Assembly: GCF_006517815.1 (NCBI RefSeq)
Contig: NZ_CP041198.1
Location: 2,976,001-3,040,000, forward strand
Origin: Pseudarthrobacter sp. NIBRBAC000502770
GTDB taxonomy: Bacteria; Actinomycetota; Actinomycetes; Actinomycetales; Micrococcaceae
Reading direction: 5' to 3'
Length of the DNA stretch: 64,000 bases
A program made the position numbers and the translations under genes. A model generated the notes under the pieces. It saw only the letters and a program-made list of their open reading frames with translations, was not told where the DNA came from and made no database searches. Every line of letters starts with the position of its first letter. Positions within the stretch are counted from its first letter, which is position 1. This document shows positions 7,639 to 15,086 of the stretch, piece after piece.

Positions 7639-8864
7639 CAGATTTTCTCCAGCAGCATCGCAGTGCCCTGTCCCACGCCGACGCACATGGTGGCCAGCCC
7701 GAACTTCGCGTCCTCGCGTTCCATCCGCCCCAGCAGGGTGATGGCAATCCGCGACCCGCTGGAGCCGAGGGGGTGCCCCAGGGCGATCGCGCCGCCGTCC
7801 CGGTTCACGATCTCCGGTTCCAGCCCAAGCCGGCGGATGCAGGCCAGGGACTGCGTGGCAAAAGCTTCATTAAGCTCGACGGCGGACAGGTCGCCGACGC
7901 TCAGGCCGCTTCGCTTGAGCACCTTTTGGGTGGCGGGCACGGGGCCGATCCCCATGATTTCGGGCTCACAGCCGGCAGAGGCGCCGTCGACGATGCGGGC
8001 GCGCGGAATGAGGCCAAGCCGCTCAATGGCTGCTTCCGAGGCGATGATGATGGCGGAGGCGCCGTCGTTCAGGGACGAGGAGTTCCCGGCCGTCACCACG
8101 GAACCGCCGTGCGCCACGGGCTTAAGCTTCGCGAGAACGTCCATGCTGGTACCGGCGCGCGGGCCCTCGTCGGTGTCCACCACGGTTTCCGACTTGCGGG
8201 TCTTGACTGTGACGGGCACGATTTCGTCCTTGAACCGGCCCCCCTCGATGGCGTCCAGAGCGAGCTGGTGGGAACGGACGGCGAATGCGTCAGCGTCCGC
8301 ACGGGAGATGCCGTCCACCCGGGCTACTTCCTCCGCCGTTTCCGGCATGGAGTAGGTCATCTTGCCGTCCCGGGACAGGCCGCCGTGCTGGAAGTGGGGA
8401 TTGGTGAAACGCCAGCCGATGGAGGTGTCGAAGATCTGGCCCGGCTTGGCGAAAGCGCTGGTGGGCTTTTCCTGGACCCAGGGGGCGCGGCTCATGGACT
8501 CCACCCCGCCGGCGATCACAATGTCAGCTGCGCCGGCCTTGATCATGTGGCTGGCCTGGATGATGGCACTGAGGCCGGAAGCGCAGAGCCGGTTCACCGT
8601 GATTCCCGGAATATGCAGGGGCAGTCCGGCCAGCAGGGTGGCCATCCGGGCCACGTTGCGGTTCTCCTCGCCGGCGCCGTTGGCGTTGCCAAGGATGACT
8701 TCGTCAATGCTTTCCGGGTCCAGGCCGGCGCGTGCCACGGCTTCGCGGACCACGAGGGCAGCGAGGTCATCCGGCCGCACGGCGGACAACGCCCCTCCGT
8801 ACCTGCCCACGGGCGTTCGGACGCCGCCAACAAGGAAAGCCTGCGGACTTGCGGTTGCAGCCAT
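7638..8864 (-). CDS. Acetyl-CoA acyltransferase, PcaF/PaaJ-type thiolase
   Basis: 408 residues from an ATG behind an AAGGGTG ribosome site. Thiolase catalytic residues are Cys94 (NRLCASGL), His364 (ALGHPLGSSG) and Cys394 (MCVGVGQG). The segments GRYGGALSAVRPDDLAA, ENRNVARMATLLAGLP and DTSIGWRFTNP closely resemble E. coli PaaJ and PcaF (3-oxoadipyl-CoA thiolases), so the family member is probably an aromatic-pathway thiolase rather than PhaA. It heads the operon with the crotonase and dehydrogenase. A PaaR-like operator lies 62 bp upstream. Confidence 0.88.
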   Translation of the reverse strand: MAATASPQAFLVGGVRTPVGRYGGALSAVRPDDLAALVVREAVARAGLDPESIDEVILGNANGAGEENRNVARMATLLAGLPLHIPGITVNRLCASGLSAIIQASHMIKAGAADIVIAGGVESMSRAPWVQEKPTSAFAKPGQIFDTSIGWRFTNPHFQHGGLSRDGKMTYSMPETAEEVARVDGISRADADAFAVRSHQLALDAIEGGRFKDEIVPVTVKTRKSETVVDTDEGPRAGTSMDVLAKLKPVAHGGSVVTAGNSSSLNDGASAIIIASEAAIERLGLIPRARIVDGASAGCEPEIMGIGPVPATQKVLKRSGLSVGDLSAVELNEAFATQSLACIRRLGLEPEIVNRDGGAIALGHPLGSSGSRIAITLLGRMEREDAKFGLATMCVGVGQGTAMLLEKI

Positions 8865-8925
8865 GGAAACACCCTTCACGCGATAAACAGCACTGTCATC
8901 GGCGGCCGGCACCGCAGAATGCTCC

Positions 8926-8947
8926 ACTTACCGACCGTTCGTTCTGT
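8926..8947. promoter_or_regulatory. PaaR/TetR-like operator
   Basis: This stretch matches the published C. glutamicum PaaR consensus ACTNACCGNNCGNNCGGTNAGT (recalled) with two mismatches: ACTTACCGACCGTTCG followed by TTCTGT. It lies upstream of the thiolase operon, where a TetR-type repressor sensitive to acyl-CoA could act. Confidence 0.5.
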
Positions 8948-8982
8948 AAATGGTACACGGCAGGGTCATGCTGCGCATCCGG

Positions 8983-9657
8983 TTACAGGACGGTCACCCC
9001 CAGGTGCGCCGCGATCAGGGGCGCCAGAAGGCCCAACTGGTACTCGTCGATGACCAGCCCGGACAGGCTGCCCAGGCCGCTGATCTTACGGAATTCCGTG
9101 CCCCTGAGGTCGAAATCCTTCAATGTGGCTCCGGCCAGGTCCAGCGATCCAATGGTGCAGTCCTCCAGCTTCACCCTTGTAGCCGTGGCAGCCCCCAGGT
9201 CCAACTCGTTGATGATGCAGCCGCTGATCAGCACGTCGGTGAGCTTGGCCCCGCGGAGGTTGAGGAAGTCCACCTTGCCGCCGTCGATCCGGACGGACTG
9301 CCAGCCACTCTCATAGAGTTCGGCGGAGCCCAGGCGCGGATTGCGGAACTCAACCTCGCGCCAGGTGCTGCGGGCACCGCGGAACACGGGTGCATACAAC
9401 TCCCCCAGGATGCTGTCGCGGAACGAGGCACCCCGAAGCTGTGCCTCGTTGAAGGAAGCACCCTCAAAAAGGCATTCGGAAAAGACCGTTCCGCCAAGCT
9501 CCAACCCATCCCCGTCGATACGGCTGAACCGCACGTTGTCATGCCTGCCGGCATGCTGGATAGCGACTACCGGCGAGTCCTCGAGGCCCGGCAACTCCAC
9601 GGGGGAGAGCCTGGGTGCCGCAACTGCTGCCGGGCGCTTGCCACGCACTTTGTCCAT
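8983..9657 (-). CDS. Pentapeptide-repeat protein
   Basis: 224 residues. It carries imperfect pentapeptide repeats of the A(D/N)LXX type, for example LEGASFNEAQLRGASF-like blocks, FLNLRGAKLTDVLIS, ELDLGAATATRVKLEDCTI and SLDLAGATLKDFDLRGTEF, which predict a right-handed quadrilateral beta-helix. The start is an ATG 7 nt after a TAGGCT box (9665-9670), so it is probably leaderless. Pentapeptide proteins include gyrase-protecting factors, but nothing here identifies a target. It diverges from the csbD gene. Confidence 0.75.
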   Translation of the reverse strand: MDKVRGKRPAAVAAPRLSPVELPGLEDSPVVAIQHAGRHDNVRFSRIDGDGLELGGTVFSECLFEGASFNEAQLRGASFRDSILGELYAPVFRGARSTWREVEFRNPRLGSAELYESGWQSVRIDGGKVDFLNLRGAKLTDVLISGCIINELDLGAATATRVKLEDCTIGSLDLAGATLKDFDLRGTEFRKISGLGSLSGLVIDEYQLGLLAPLIAAHLGVTVL

Positions 9658-9664
9658 ATCCCCG

Positions 9665-9670
9665 AGCCTA
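9665..9670 (-). promoter_or_regulatory. -10 box of the pentapeptide gene (leaderless)
   Basis: TAGGCT on the minus strand, seven bases before the ATG at 9657. Confidence 0.5.
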
Positions 9671-9716
9671 GCCCCGGCCCCCGACAAGGAACACCGCGCG
9701 GGAGGGCTTGAAATAG

Positions 9717-9733
9717 TAAGCAGGCTTTGCTTA
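9717..9733. promoter_or_regulatory. Palindrome upstream of csbD
   Basis: TAAGCA, a 5-base spacer GGCTT, then TGCTTA: a perfect 6-bp dyad 49 bp before the csbD start. It is placed like an operator or promoter element for this stress gene. The regulator is not identifiable. Confidence 0.35.
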
Positions 9734-9781
9734 TCGTGAAGGGGCACGGTTGATCGACGGAAACGAAAGGAGGCCGGAACC

Positions 9782-9958
9782 ATGGGCCTCGGAGACAAGA
9801 TCAGTAACGCGGCAGAGGACCTTGGCGGCAAGGCCAAGGAAGCTGCAGGCAACGCGACCGACAACGACCGCCTGAAGGCAGAAGGCCAGGCCGACCAGGT
9901 CAAGGCAGACGCCAAAAAGGTGGGCGAGAGCGTGAAGGACGAATTCAAGCGCGACTAG
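9782..9958 (+). CDS. CsbD-family stress protein
   Basis: 58 residues, highly charged and with no hydrophobic segment. It begins MGLGDKISNAAEDLGGKAKEA and continues with a repeated Lys/Ala/Asp/Glu pattern (GNATDNDRLKAEGQADQ), the hallmark of CsbD-like general stress proteins of unknown biochemical role. A strong AAAGGAGG ribosome site precedes the ATG. It has its own palindromic upstream site and is followed by a hairpin terminator. Confidence 0.88.
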   Translation: MGLGDKISNAAEDLGGKAKEAAGNATDNDRLKAEGQADQVKADAKKVGESVKDEFKRD

Positions 9959-10003
9959 TCCTTGCTGGGGCAGCCGCAGTGAACGGCGTGCTGCCACAGC
10001 CCA

Positions 10004-10038
10004 AAACGGCGGCGGATCCACTGGATCTGCCGCCGTTT
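10004..10038. terminator. Hairpin terminator between csbD and dinB
   Basis: AAACGGCGGC pairs with GCCGCCGTTT around a short loop. It lies between two convergent genes and can act on both strands. Confidence 0.7.
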
Positions 10039-10065
10039 CGCTGTCACCGAACCATCGACTGCCGG

Positions 10066-10102
10066 GTACCTGTCGTTTTGAGGCACTGAAAACGACAGGT
10101 AC
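10066..10102. repeat. Perfect 14-bp inverted repeat, possible dispersed element
   Basis: GTACCTGTCGTTTT (10066-10079) and its exact complement AAAACGACAGGTAC (10089-10102) flank a 9-base loop. It lies just after the csbD terminator and 17 bp beyond the dinB stop. It may add to termination or be a REP-like intergenic repeat. Confidence 0.65.
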
Positions 10103-10118
10103 GGAGCAATGGATGGGG

Positions 10119-11189
10119 TTACCAGCCGCTGCGGGTGGGTGTGTGCCCCTGCCGCGAGTCGTCCGGCATCGTCATCTCTGCCCGCAGCCCGAGGAGCCGG
10201 ACAGGACGCCCCGGCTCGATCTTCGCCGCCAGCTCAAGGGCCTTGGCCAACACCTCTGTGGCATCGGTGGTCTCCGGGATTTTCCGGCCATACGTCTTGG
10301 TGGTGAACGGGGCGTAGCGCACCTTCAACGTCAGCCCCACCACGGGTCGCCCCTCGGCAGCGACATCCTCCATGACGTGCGCGGCCAGCTCGCGGACGGC
10401 GTCGTCGAGCTGCCGTGGCTCCGTGAGGTCCCGCTGGAAGGTGGTTTCACGGCTGTGCCCCCGGGCCACCCAAGGGGTGTCATCGACGGTCCGGGAACCG
10501 TCGCCCCGGCCAAGCTGTGCATACCAGGGCCCCATTTTTGGACCGAATTCGGAAACCAGGTCAGCGGTGTTGGCCGCTGCCAGTCCAGAAACGGTCTTGA
10601 TGCCCAAGGTGGCGAGGCGGCGGGATACCGCCTTTCCCACACCCCACAGCTCAATCGTGGGCCGCTCCCCCATGACCTCAAGCCAGTTGTCCTCCGTGAG
10701 CCGGAAAACACCGGCGGGTTTACCGAATGTGGTGGCAACCTTGGCACGGACCAGGGTGTCGCCGATGCCGACGCTGCAGTGCAGCCGGGTTTCAGCCAGG
10801 ACAGCCTGCTGGAGTTGGCGGGCGAAGGCCTCCGGATCAGACGTTTCAAGGCCTACGAACGCCTCGTCCCAGCCAAGCACCTGGACCGTGGTTCCCGGCT
10901 GTGAACGGAGCACCGCCATGACCTTCCCGGACGCTTCAAGATAGGCGTCATGGTCCACGGGCAGGATCACCGCGTCCGGCACTTTTCGCGCCGCGATCCG
11001 CAGCGGCATGCCCGATCCCACGCCGTAGGCACGTGCTTCGTAGGACGCTGTGGACACCACAGCACGCTCGGCAGGATCGCCACGGCCGCCTACGATAACC
11101 GGCCGGCCCGCCAGCTCGGGGCGGCGCAGCACCTCGACGGCCGCGATGAACTGGTCCAGGTCCACATGCAGCACCCACGGTTCGCTCAC
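10119..11189 (-). CDS. Y-family DNA polymerase IV, DinB2-like
   Basis: 356 residues from a GTG 7 nt after CAGACT. The palm motif HVDLDQFIAAVE holds the metal ligands Asp10 and Asp12. The canonical S-I-D-E motif is replaced by G-W-D-E in VLGWDEAFVGLE. A helix-hairpin-helix thumb region (IELWGVGKAVSRRLATLGI) and a little-finger domain follow. At the steric-gate position, Phe13 in E. coli DinB, this protein has Ile15; mycobacterial DinB2 has Leu there and accepts ribonucleotides (known for that enzyme). I see no QxxLF-type clamp motif at the C-terminus. The gene stands alone and converges on csbD. Confidence 0.88.
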   Translation of the reverse strand: MSEPWVLHVDLDQFIAAVEVLRRPELAGRPVIVGGRGDPAERAVVSTASYEARAYGVGSGMPLRIAARKVPDAVILPVDHDAYLEASGKVMAVLRSQPGTTVQVLGWDEAFVGLETSDPEAFARQLQQAVLAETRLHCSVGIGDTLVRAKVATTFGKPAGVFRLTEDNWLEVMGERPTIELWGVGKAVSRRLATLGIKTVSGLAAANTADLVSEFGPKMGPWYAQLGRGDGSRTVDDTPWVARGHSRETTFQRDLTEPRQLDDAVRELAAHVMEDVAAEGRPVVGLTLKVRYAPFTTKTYGRKIPETTDATEVLAKALELAAKIEPGRPVRLLGLRAEMTMPDDSRQGHTPTRSGW

Positions 11190-11196
11190 AGGCCCC

Positions 11197-11202
11197 AGTC
11201 TG
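11197..11202 (-). promoter_or_regulatory. -10 box of the dinB2-like gene (leaderless)
   Basis: CAGACT on the minus strand, seven bases before the GTG at 11189. No LexA box is visible nearby. Confidence 0.4.
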
Positions 11203-11288
11203 CCCCGGCGGACCGCCCGGCACCACCCCGGCCACCCGCCGTAGCAATTCCCGGGCGCAACCGGCGAGACATCCCCGGACCGGCCGGT

Positions 11289-11294
11289 TAGCCT
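11289..11294 (+). promoter_or_regulatory. -10 box of the dienelactone hydrolase gene (leaderless)
   Basis: TAGCCT, six bases before the ATG at 11301. Confidence 0.45.
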
Positions 11295-11300
11295 TGGCCC

Positions 11301-12038
11301 ATGACGAACGTAGACCTGAGTGCGGAGAGCGCCGCTGCCGGCGGCTCGCCCTCCCTGAACGGCTACCTCGCCGTACCTGCTGGACAGGGTCCTTTTCCCG
11401 GCGTCGTGATGATCCATGAAGCGTTCGGCCTGGATGGCCAGACCCGGCGGCACGCGGACCGGCTGGCAAAGGCCGGATACCTTACCCTGGCCTTGGACCT
11501 GTACAGTGACGGCGGCCCGCGGCGGTGCCTGGTGGGAACCATGCGGGCCATGGCGGCCCGCGCCGGCAGGCCTTTCACCGACATCGCCACAGCCCGGACC
11601 TGGCTGGCGCAGTCCGAGCTGGGCAATGGCAGGACCGGGGTAATCGGATTCTGCATGGGCGGCGGCTTTGCCCTGCTCACCGCGCGCGACGGGTTCGATG
11701 CCGCCTCCGTCAACTACGGCCGGCTCCCGGGCAAGGAACAGCAGGACCTGGTGGAGGCACTGCGTGGCTCCTGCCCCATCGTGGCCAACTACGGCGGAGC
11801 GGACAGGTCCCTGAAGGGGGCCGCGGCGCGCCTCGAATCAGCCCTGGACCAGTGGGGCATCGAGCACAGCGTGAAGGAGTTTCCCGGCGCAGGCCACGCT
11901 TTCCTCAATGACGAAGAAATCGGACCGGTACTCCTCCGCCCGCTGATGCGGGTCATGGGCGTGGGGCCGGACCCGGCATCCGCCCCCGAGGCCTGGCGGC
12001 GCATCGAGGACCACTTCGCCAAGTACCTGAAGGACTGA
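11301..12038 (+). CDS. Dienelactone hydrolase family protein
   Basis: 245 residues, alpha/beta-hydrolase fold. The nucleophile is Cys118 in GFCMGGG, as in bacterial dienelactone hydrolases, with Asp168 (GGADRS) and His199 (GAGHAF) completing the triad. The conserved HEAFG segment (Glu40) of DLH enzymes is present. In pathways for chlorinated or simple catechols such enzymes open dienelactones, but no catechol genes are nearby, so the substrate is open. Probably leaderless. It converges on the amino-acid permease with a shared terminator. Confidence 0.85.
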   Translation: MTNVDLSAESAAAGGSPSLNGYLAVPAGQGPFPGVVMIHEAFGLDGQTRRHADRLAKAGYLTLALDLYSDGGPRRCLVGTMRAMAARAGRPFTDIATARTWLAQSELGNGRTGVIGFCMGGGFALLTARDGFDAASVNYGRLPGKEQQDLVEALRGSCPIVANYGGADRSLKGAAARLESALDQWGIEHSVKEFPGAGHAFLNDEEIGPVLLRPLMRVMGVGPDPASAPEAWRRIEDHFAKYLKD

Positions 12039-12082
12039 GGCAGCCAGCAGGCTGGACCCATCCCGGCACCCTGTGGAAACGC

Positions 12083-12122
12083 CGACGGCGCGCCGCCCCT
12101 CCAAGGGGTCGGCCCGCCGTCG
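12083..12122. terminator. Bidirectional hairpin terminator
   Basis: CGACGGCG (12083-12090) pairs with CGCCGTCG (12115-12122). An inner CCCCT/AGGGG stem extends the hairpin. It lies between the convergent dienelactone hydrolase and permease genes. Confidence 0.65.
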
Positions 12123-12140
12123 AACGCAGTCCGGAAAAAC

Positions 12141-13601
12141 CTAGCTGAAGAGCTCGCTCTTGGGCTGGTTGTCCTTGACCTTCTGCCAGCCCAGCCAAAG
12201 GACCACGGCGAAGAACGGAATGGTGGCCAGCGTCCAGAGGCCCAGGTAGAAGACCTCGCCGTCCTTGCTGGTCATGGTGTCGAAGCCGATGAGCACGGTG
12301 ATGACGAGCAGGGCGACGAGTCCGGCCCAGCTGGTCCAGGGCGAGCCCGGCATGGGCAGGCTGGAGACGTTGCCCTTTTTCTTCCGCAGCGCGATCTGGC
12401 TGGCGAAAATGGAACCCCAGGTGAAGATCACGCCGATGGAGGCGGTGTTCAGGGCGAGGTCGAATGCGTGGGAACCGCCCAGCCAGATGTTGAGGAGGAT
12501 GCCCACCAGGTAGACGCCGCCGATGGCCAGGATCGCCGCGTAGGGCACGTGGCGGGTGGACATGCGGGTCAGCCACTGCGGGGCGTGGCCGTTGTTGGCC
12601 ATGGTCCGGAAGATCCGGCCGATCGAGTACAGGCCTGAGTTGCACGAGGACAGTGCAGCGGTGATGACGATCATGTTCATGACATCGCCCATCCAGCCCA
12701 AGCCCATCTGGCCGAAGACGGTGACGAACGGGGAGGTGCCGGCATGGTACTGGTCCGAGGGAAGCAGCATGGCAAGCAAGGTCACGGAGCCGACGTAGAA
12801 CACGACAATGCGGAGGACGACGGCGCGGATCGCCTTGGGAACTTCGCGTTCCGGGTTCTGCATCTCGCCCGCGGTGATGCCCACCAGCTCGATGGCGTTG
12901 TAGGCAAAGATCACGGCGTTCAGGACCAGGATCATCACCAGGGCGCCCTTGGGGAACATGCCGCCGTCGGCCGCGAAGAGGTTGTTCACTGATGCGTGGC
13001 CCCCGCCCACCTTGGCGTTGGTGACCACCATGAAGGTGCCCACGGCCAGGAAGATGACGATGGCGGCGACCTTCAGGACGGAAGCCCAGAATTCGAATTC
13101 ACCGAAAGCCTTCACGCTGAACAGGTTCACGGCCACCAGCAGCACCAGCGCTGCGATGGCGGACAGTTCAACGGGGACGTTGGGGAAGAAGAACTGGAAG
13201 TACAGGCCGATCGCGATGAGCTCGGCGATGCCGGTCATGGCCCAGTTGATGAAGTACATCCACCCGGAGAGGAAGGCGCCCTTCTTGCCGAACATCTCGC
13301 CGGCGTAGCTGACGAACGAGCCGGAGGTCTGGCGGTACATGATGAGCTCGCCCAGGGCCCGCATGAGCAGGTAGGCGATGACGCCGGCGATGGCGTAGGA
13401 GAAGATCAGGGCGGGGCCGGTGGAGGCGAGGCGTCCGCCGGCGCCCATGAAGAGGCCGACGCCGATTGCGCCGCCCATGGCGATCATGGTGACGTGGCGT
13501 CGGCCAAGCGTCTTTTTGTATCCCTCGGCGCTGAGGGAGGGGTCGACGGCGGAGGATGGCGCCGCGCTGTTCTTTAGTTCTGTGGGGGTACTTTGAGGCA
13601 C
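12141..13601 (-). CDS. APC-superfamily amino-acid permease (AnsP/CycA/GabP group)
   Basis: 486 residues from a GTG behind an AAGGAA ribosome site. Twelve hydrophobic segments are expected. The first helix region, GRRHVTMIAMGGAIGVGLFMGAGG, is the amino-acid/proton symporter signature of the AAT family. The conserved ALGELIMY and FAYNAIELVGITAGEMQNPEREVPKAI stretches are present. This group carries asparagine, D-alanine/D-serine/glycine, GABA or aromatic amino acids; the sequence alone does not choose among them, though the overall pattern reminds me of AnsP. It is monocistronic. Confidence 0.85.
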   Translation of the reverse strand: MPQSTPTELKNSAAPSSAVDPSLSAEGYKKTLGRRHVTMIAMGGAIGVGLFMGAGGRLASTGPALIFSYAIAGVIAYLLMRALGELIMYRQTSGSFVSYAGEMFGKKGAFLSGWMYFINWAMTGIAELIAIGLYFQFFFPNVPVELSAIAALVLLVAVNLFSVKAFGEFEFWASVLKVAAIVIFLAVGTFMVVTNAKVGGGHASVNNLFAADGGMFPKGALVMILVLNAVIFAYNAIELVGITAGEMQNPEREVPKAIRAVVLRIVVFYVGSVTLLAMLLPSDQYHAGTSPFVTVFGQMGLGWMGDVMNMIVITAALSSCNSGLYSIGRIFRTMANNGHAPQWLTRMSTRHVPYAAILAIGGVYLVGILLNIWLGGSHAFDLALNTASIGVIFTWGSIFASQIALRKKKGNVSSLPMPGSPWTSWAGLVALLVITVLIGFDTMTSKDGEVFYLGLWTLATIPFFAVVLWLGWQKVKDNQPKSELFS

Positions 13602-13797
13602 AACTGTTCCTTGTGGGTTGGGGGTTGGCCGCATCCGGTCTTCGTATGATCAAGCTCACAAAATTCGGCCTTTAGGCCTGCGGACCAGCAGATGTGAGGG
13701 TGAATCGGCCGAACTGCCGAAGCTTCACGCGGCCTGACCATCTTACAAGACGGTGTGGGGTGGTACGTGACGCGCACTACACGGCCGCCCCCGGCGA

Positions 13798-13803
13798 TAG
13801 GCT
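13798..13803 (+). promoter_or_regulatory. -10 box of the CPBP protease gene (leaderless)
   Basis: TAGGCT, seven bases before the ATG at 13811. The intervening TGGAGGC also resembles a ribosome site, so the start may be read either way. Confidence 0.4.
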
Positions 13804-13810
13804 TGGAGGC

Positions 13811-14572
13811 ATGGCCACAGCCCACCGCTTACCGCCCTCCCCGCAGCCGCAGCTGTACCGATTTTCCCCGCTGGACCTGGCCACGCTGTGCCTCTACGTT
13901 GCCATCGCCGGCTTCTTCGCGGTGGCCGGCAACGTGCTCGCGCCCTTGCTTCGGCAGATCGCCCCATCCCCGGCAGCGGCGTCCTACGCCGTGAACCTGC
14001 TGTTTTATGCCTCGGTGGGAATACTGGCGCTCCTGGCGGCCCGCAGAGTGGTGGTCAGGGACCTCAAGGTCCTGGCAACCCGGCCATGGTTCACGCTGCT
14101 GATGGTGCCGGCAGCCGTCATCGCCATGATGATCCTCACCGCCGTGGTGGTGGCAGCCAACGGGCAGGTTGAAACCTCGGCCAACCAGGCAGGGCTGCAG
14201 GCACTGATGCAGCAGGTCCCGGCATGGCTCATGGTTCCACTGCTGGTGGTGGTGGGCCCGTTCGTCGAGGAGTACATTTTCCGCCACCTCCTCATTGGGA
14301 AGATGTCCCGCCGCGTGAACATCTGGATCTGCTGTGCGCTTTCCGTGGCGCTTTTCGCGGCCCTCCATATCGTGGGCCAGGAGGCGGTGACCCTGACTGC
14401 GCTGCTCCCCTACCTGGCGATGGGCGCCACGCTGGTGTTCGTCTACATGTGGACCGGGAAGAACGTGATGTTCTCCTACTTCGTCCATGCCGCCAAGAAC
14501 CTGCTGGCCGTGGTCCTGGTGTACGCCATCCCGCCGGAGCTGATCAACCAGATGCAGAACGTCCAGGCCTGA
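13811..14572 (+). CDS. CPBP-family intramembrane metalloprotease (CAAX/Abi type)
   Basis: 253 residues with about eight transmembrane segments. The three CPBP motifs are present: EEYIFR (Glu153, Glu154, Arg158), FAALH (His186) and HAAKN near residue 235. These ligands hold the catalytic metal in Rce1-like proteases. Bacterial members process prenylated or bacteriocin-type peptides or have immunity roles; the substrate here is unknown. It lies just upstream of the VOC gene and the men operon on the same strand. Confidence 0.88.
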   Translation: MATAHRLPPSPQPQLYRFSPLDLATLCLYVAIAGFFAVAGNVLAPLLRQIAPSPAAASYAVNLLFYASVGILALLAARRVVVRDLKVLATRPWFTLLMVPAAVIAMMILTAVVVAANGQVETSANQAGLQALMQQVPAWLMVPLLVVVGPFVEEYIFRHLLIGKMSRRVNIWICCALSVALFAALHIVGQEAVTLTALLPYLAMGATLVFVYMWTGKNVMFSYFVHAAKNLLAVVLVYAIPPELINQMQNVQA

Positions 14573-14611
14573 GCACCCGCACGGGACCTTCCCCAACGAG
14601 CCGGCCGCCCG

Positions 14612-14617
14612 TACCGT
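14612..14617 (+). promoter_or_regulatory. -10-like box of the VOC gene (leaderless)
   Basis: TACCGT, six bases before the ATG at 14624. Confidence 0.35.
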
Positions 14618-14623
14618 GGACGG

Positions 14624-15064
14624 ATGGGACTGAACATCCAGATCGTCGTCGATTCCGCCAGCCCGCACGAACTGGCCGACTGGTGGGCCGAAACCCTGCA
14701 GTGGGCGGTGGAACCGCAGGACGCAGCCTTCATCCGCACAATGATCGAGCAGGGCTACGCCACCGAAAACCAGACTATGACGCACCGCGGGAACCTGGTG
14801 TGGAAGGACGGCGCCGCCATCCGGCCACCGGAAGAGATTGAGGCCAAGGATCCGCAGCGGCGCATCCTGTTCCAGACCGCACCCGAGGGAAAAACGGTGA
14901 AGAACCGGGTGCACTGGGACGTCCGGCTGGACGGCAGGGACAAGGACGACGTACGGCGCGAACTCGAGGCCCGCGGCGCCTCCTTCCTCTGGTCGGCGCG
15001 GCAGGGCCCTCACTCCTGGCACACCATGGCGGACCCTGAGGGCAACGAGTTCTGCATCAGCTAA
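14624..15064 (+). CDS. VOC (glyoxalase-like) family protein
   Basis: 146 residues. The pattern IQIVVDSASPHELADWWAETLQW at the start and RVHWDVRL followed by HTMADPEGNEFCIS at the end is the Glyoxalase_6 type of vicinal-oxygen-chelate fold, with His96-region and Glu near the C-terminus as likely metal ligands. Such proteins range from glyoxalases to antibiotic-binding proteins; the substrate is not evident. It lies 22 bp upstream of menB but menB has its own -10 box. Confidence 0.75.
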   Translation: MGLNIQIVVDSASPHELADWWAETLQWAVEPQDAAFIRTMIEQGYATENQTMTHRGNLVWKDGAAIRPPEEIEAKDPQRRILFQTAPEGKTVKNRVHWDVRLDGRDKDDVRRELEARGASFLWSARQGPHSWHTMADPEGNEFCIS

Positions 15065-15074
15065 GCACGATTAC

Positions 15075-15080
15075 TAGACT
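15075..15080 (+). promoter_or_regulatory. -10 box of menB (leaderless)
   Basis: TAGACT, six bases before the GTG at 15087. It overlaps the end of the VOC intergenic gap, so the men operon can start independently. Confidence 0.55.
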
Positions 15081-15086
15081 TGGACG

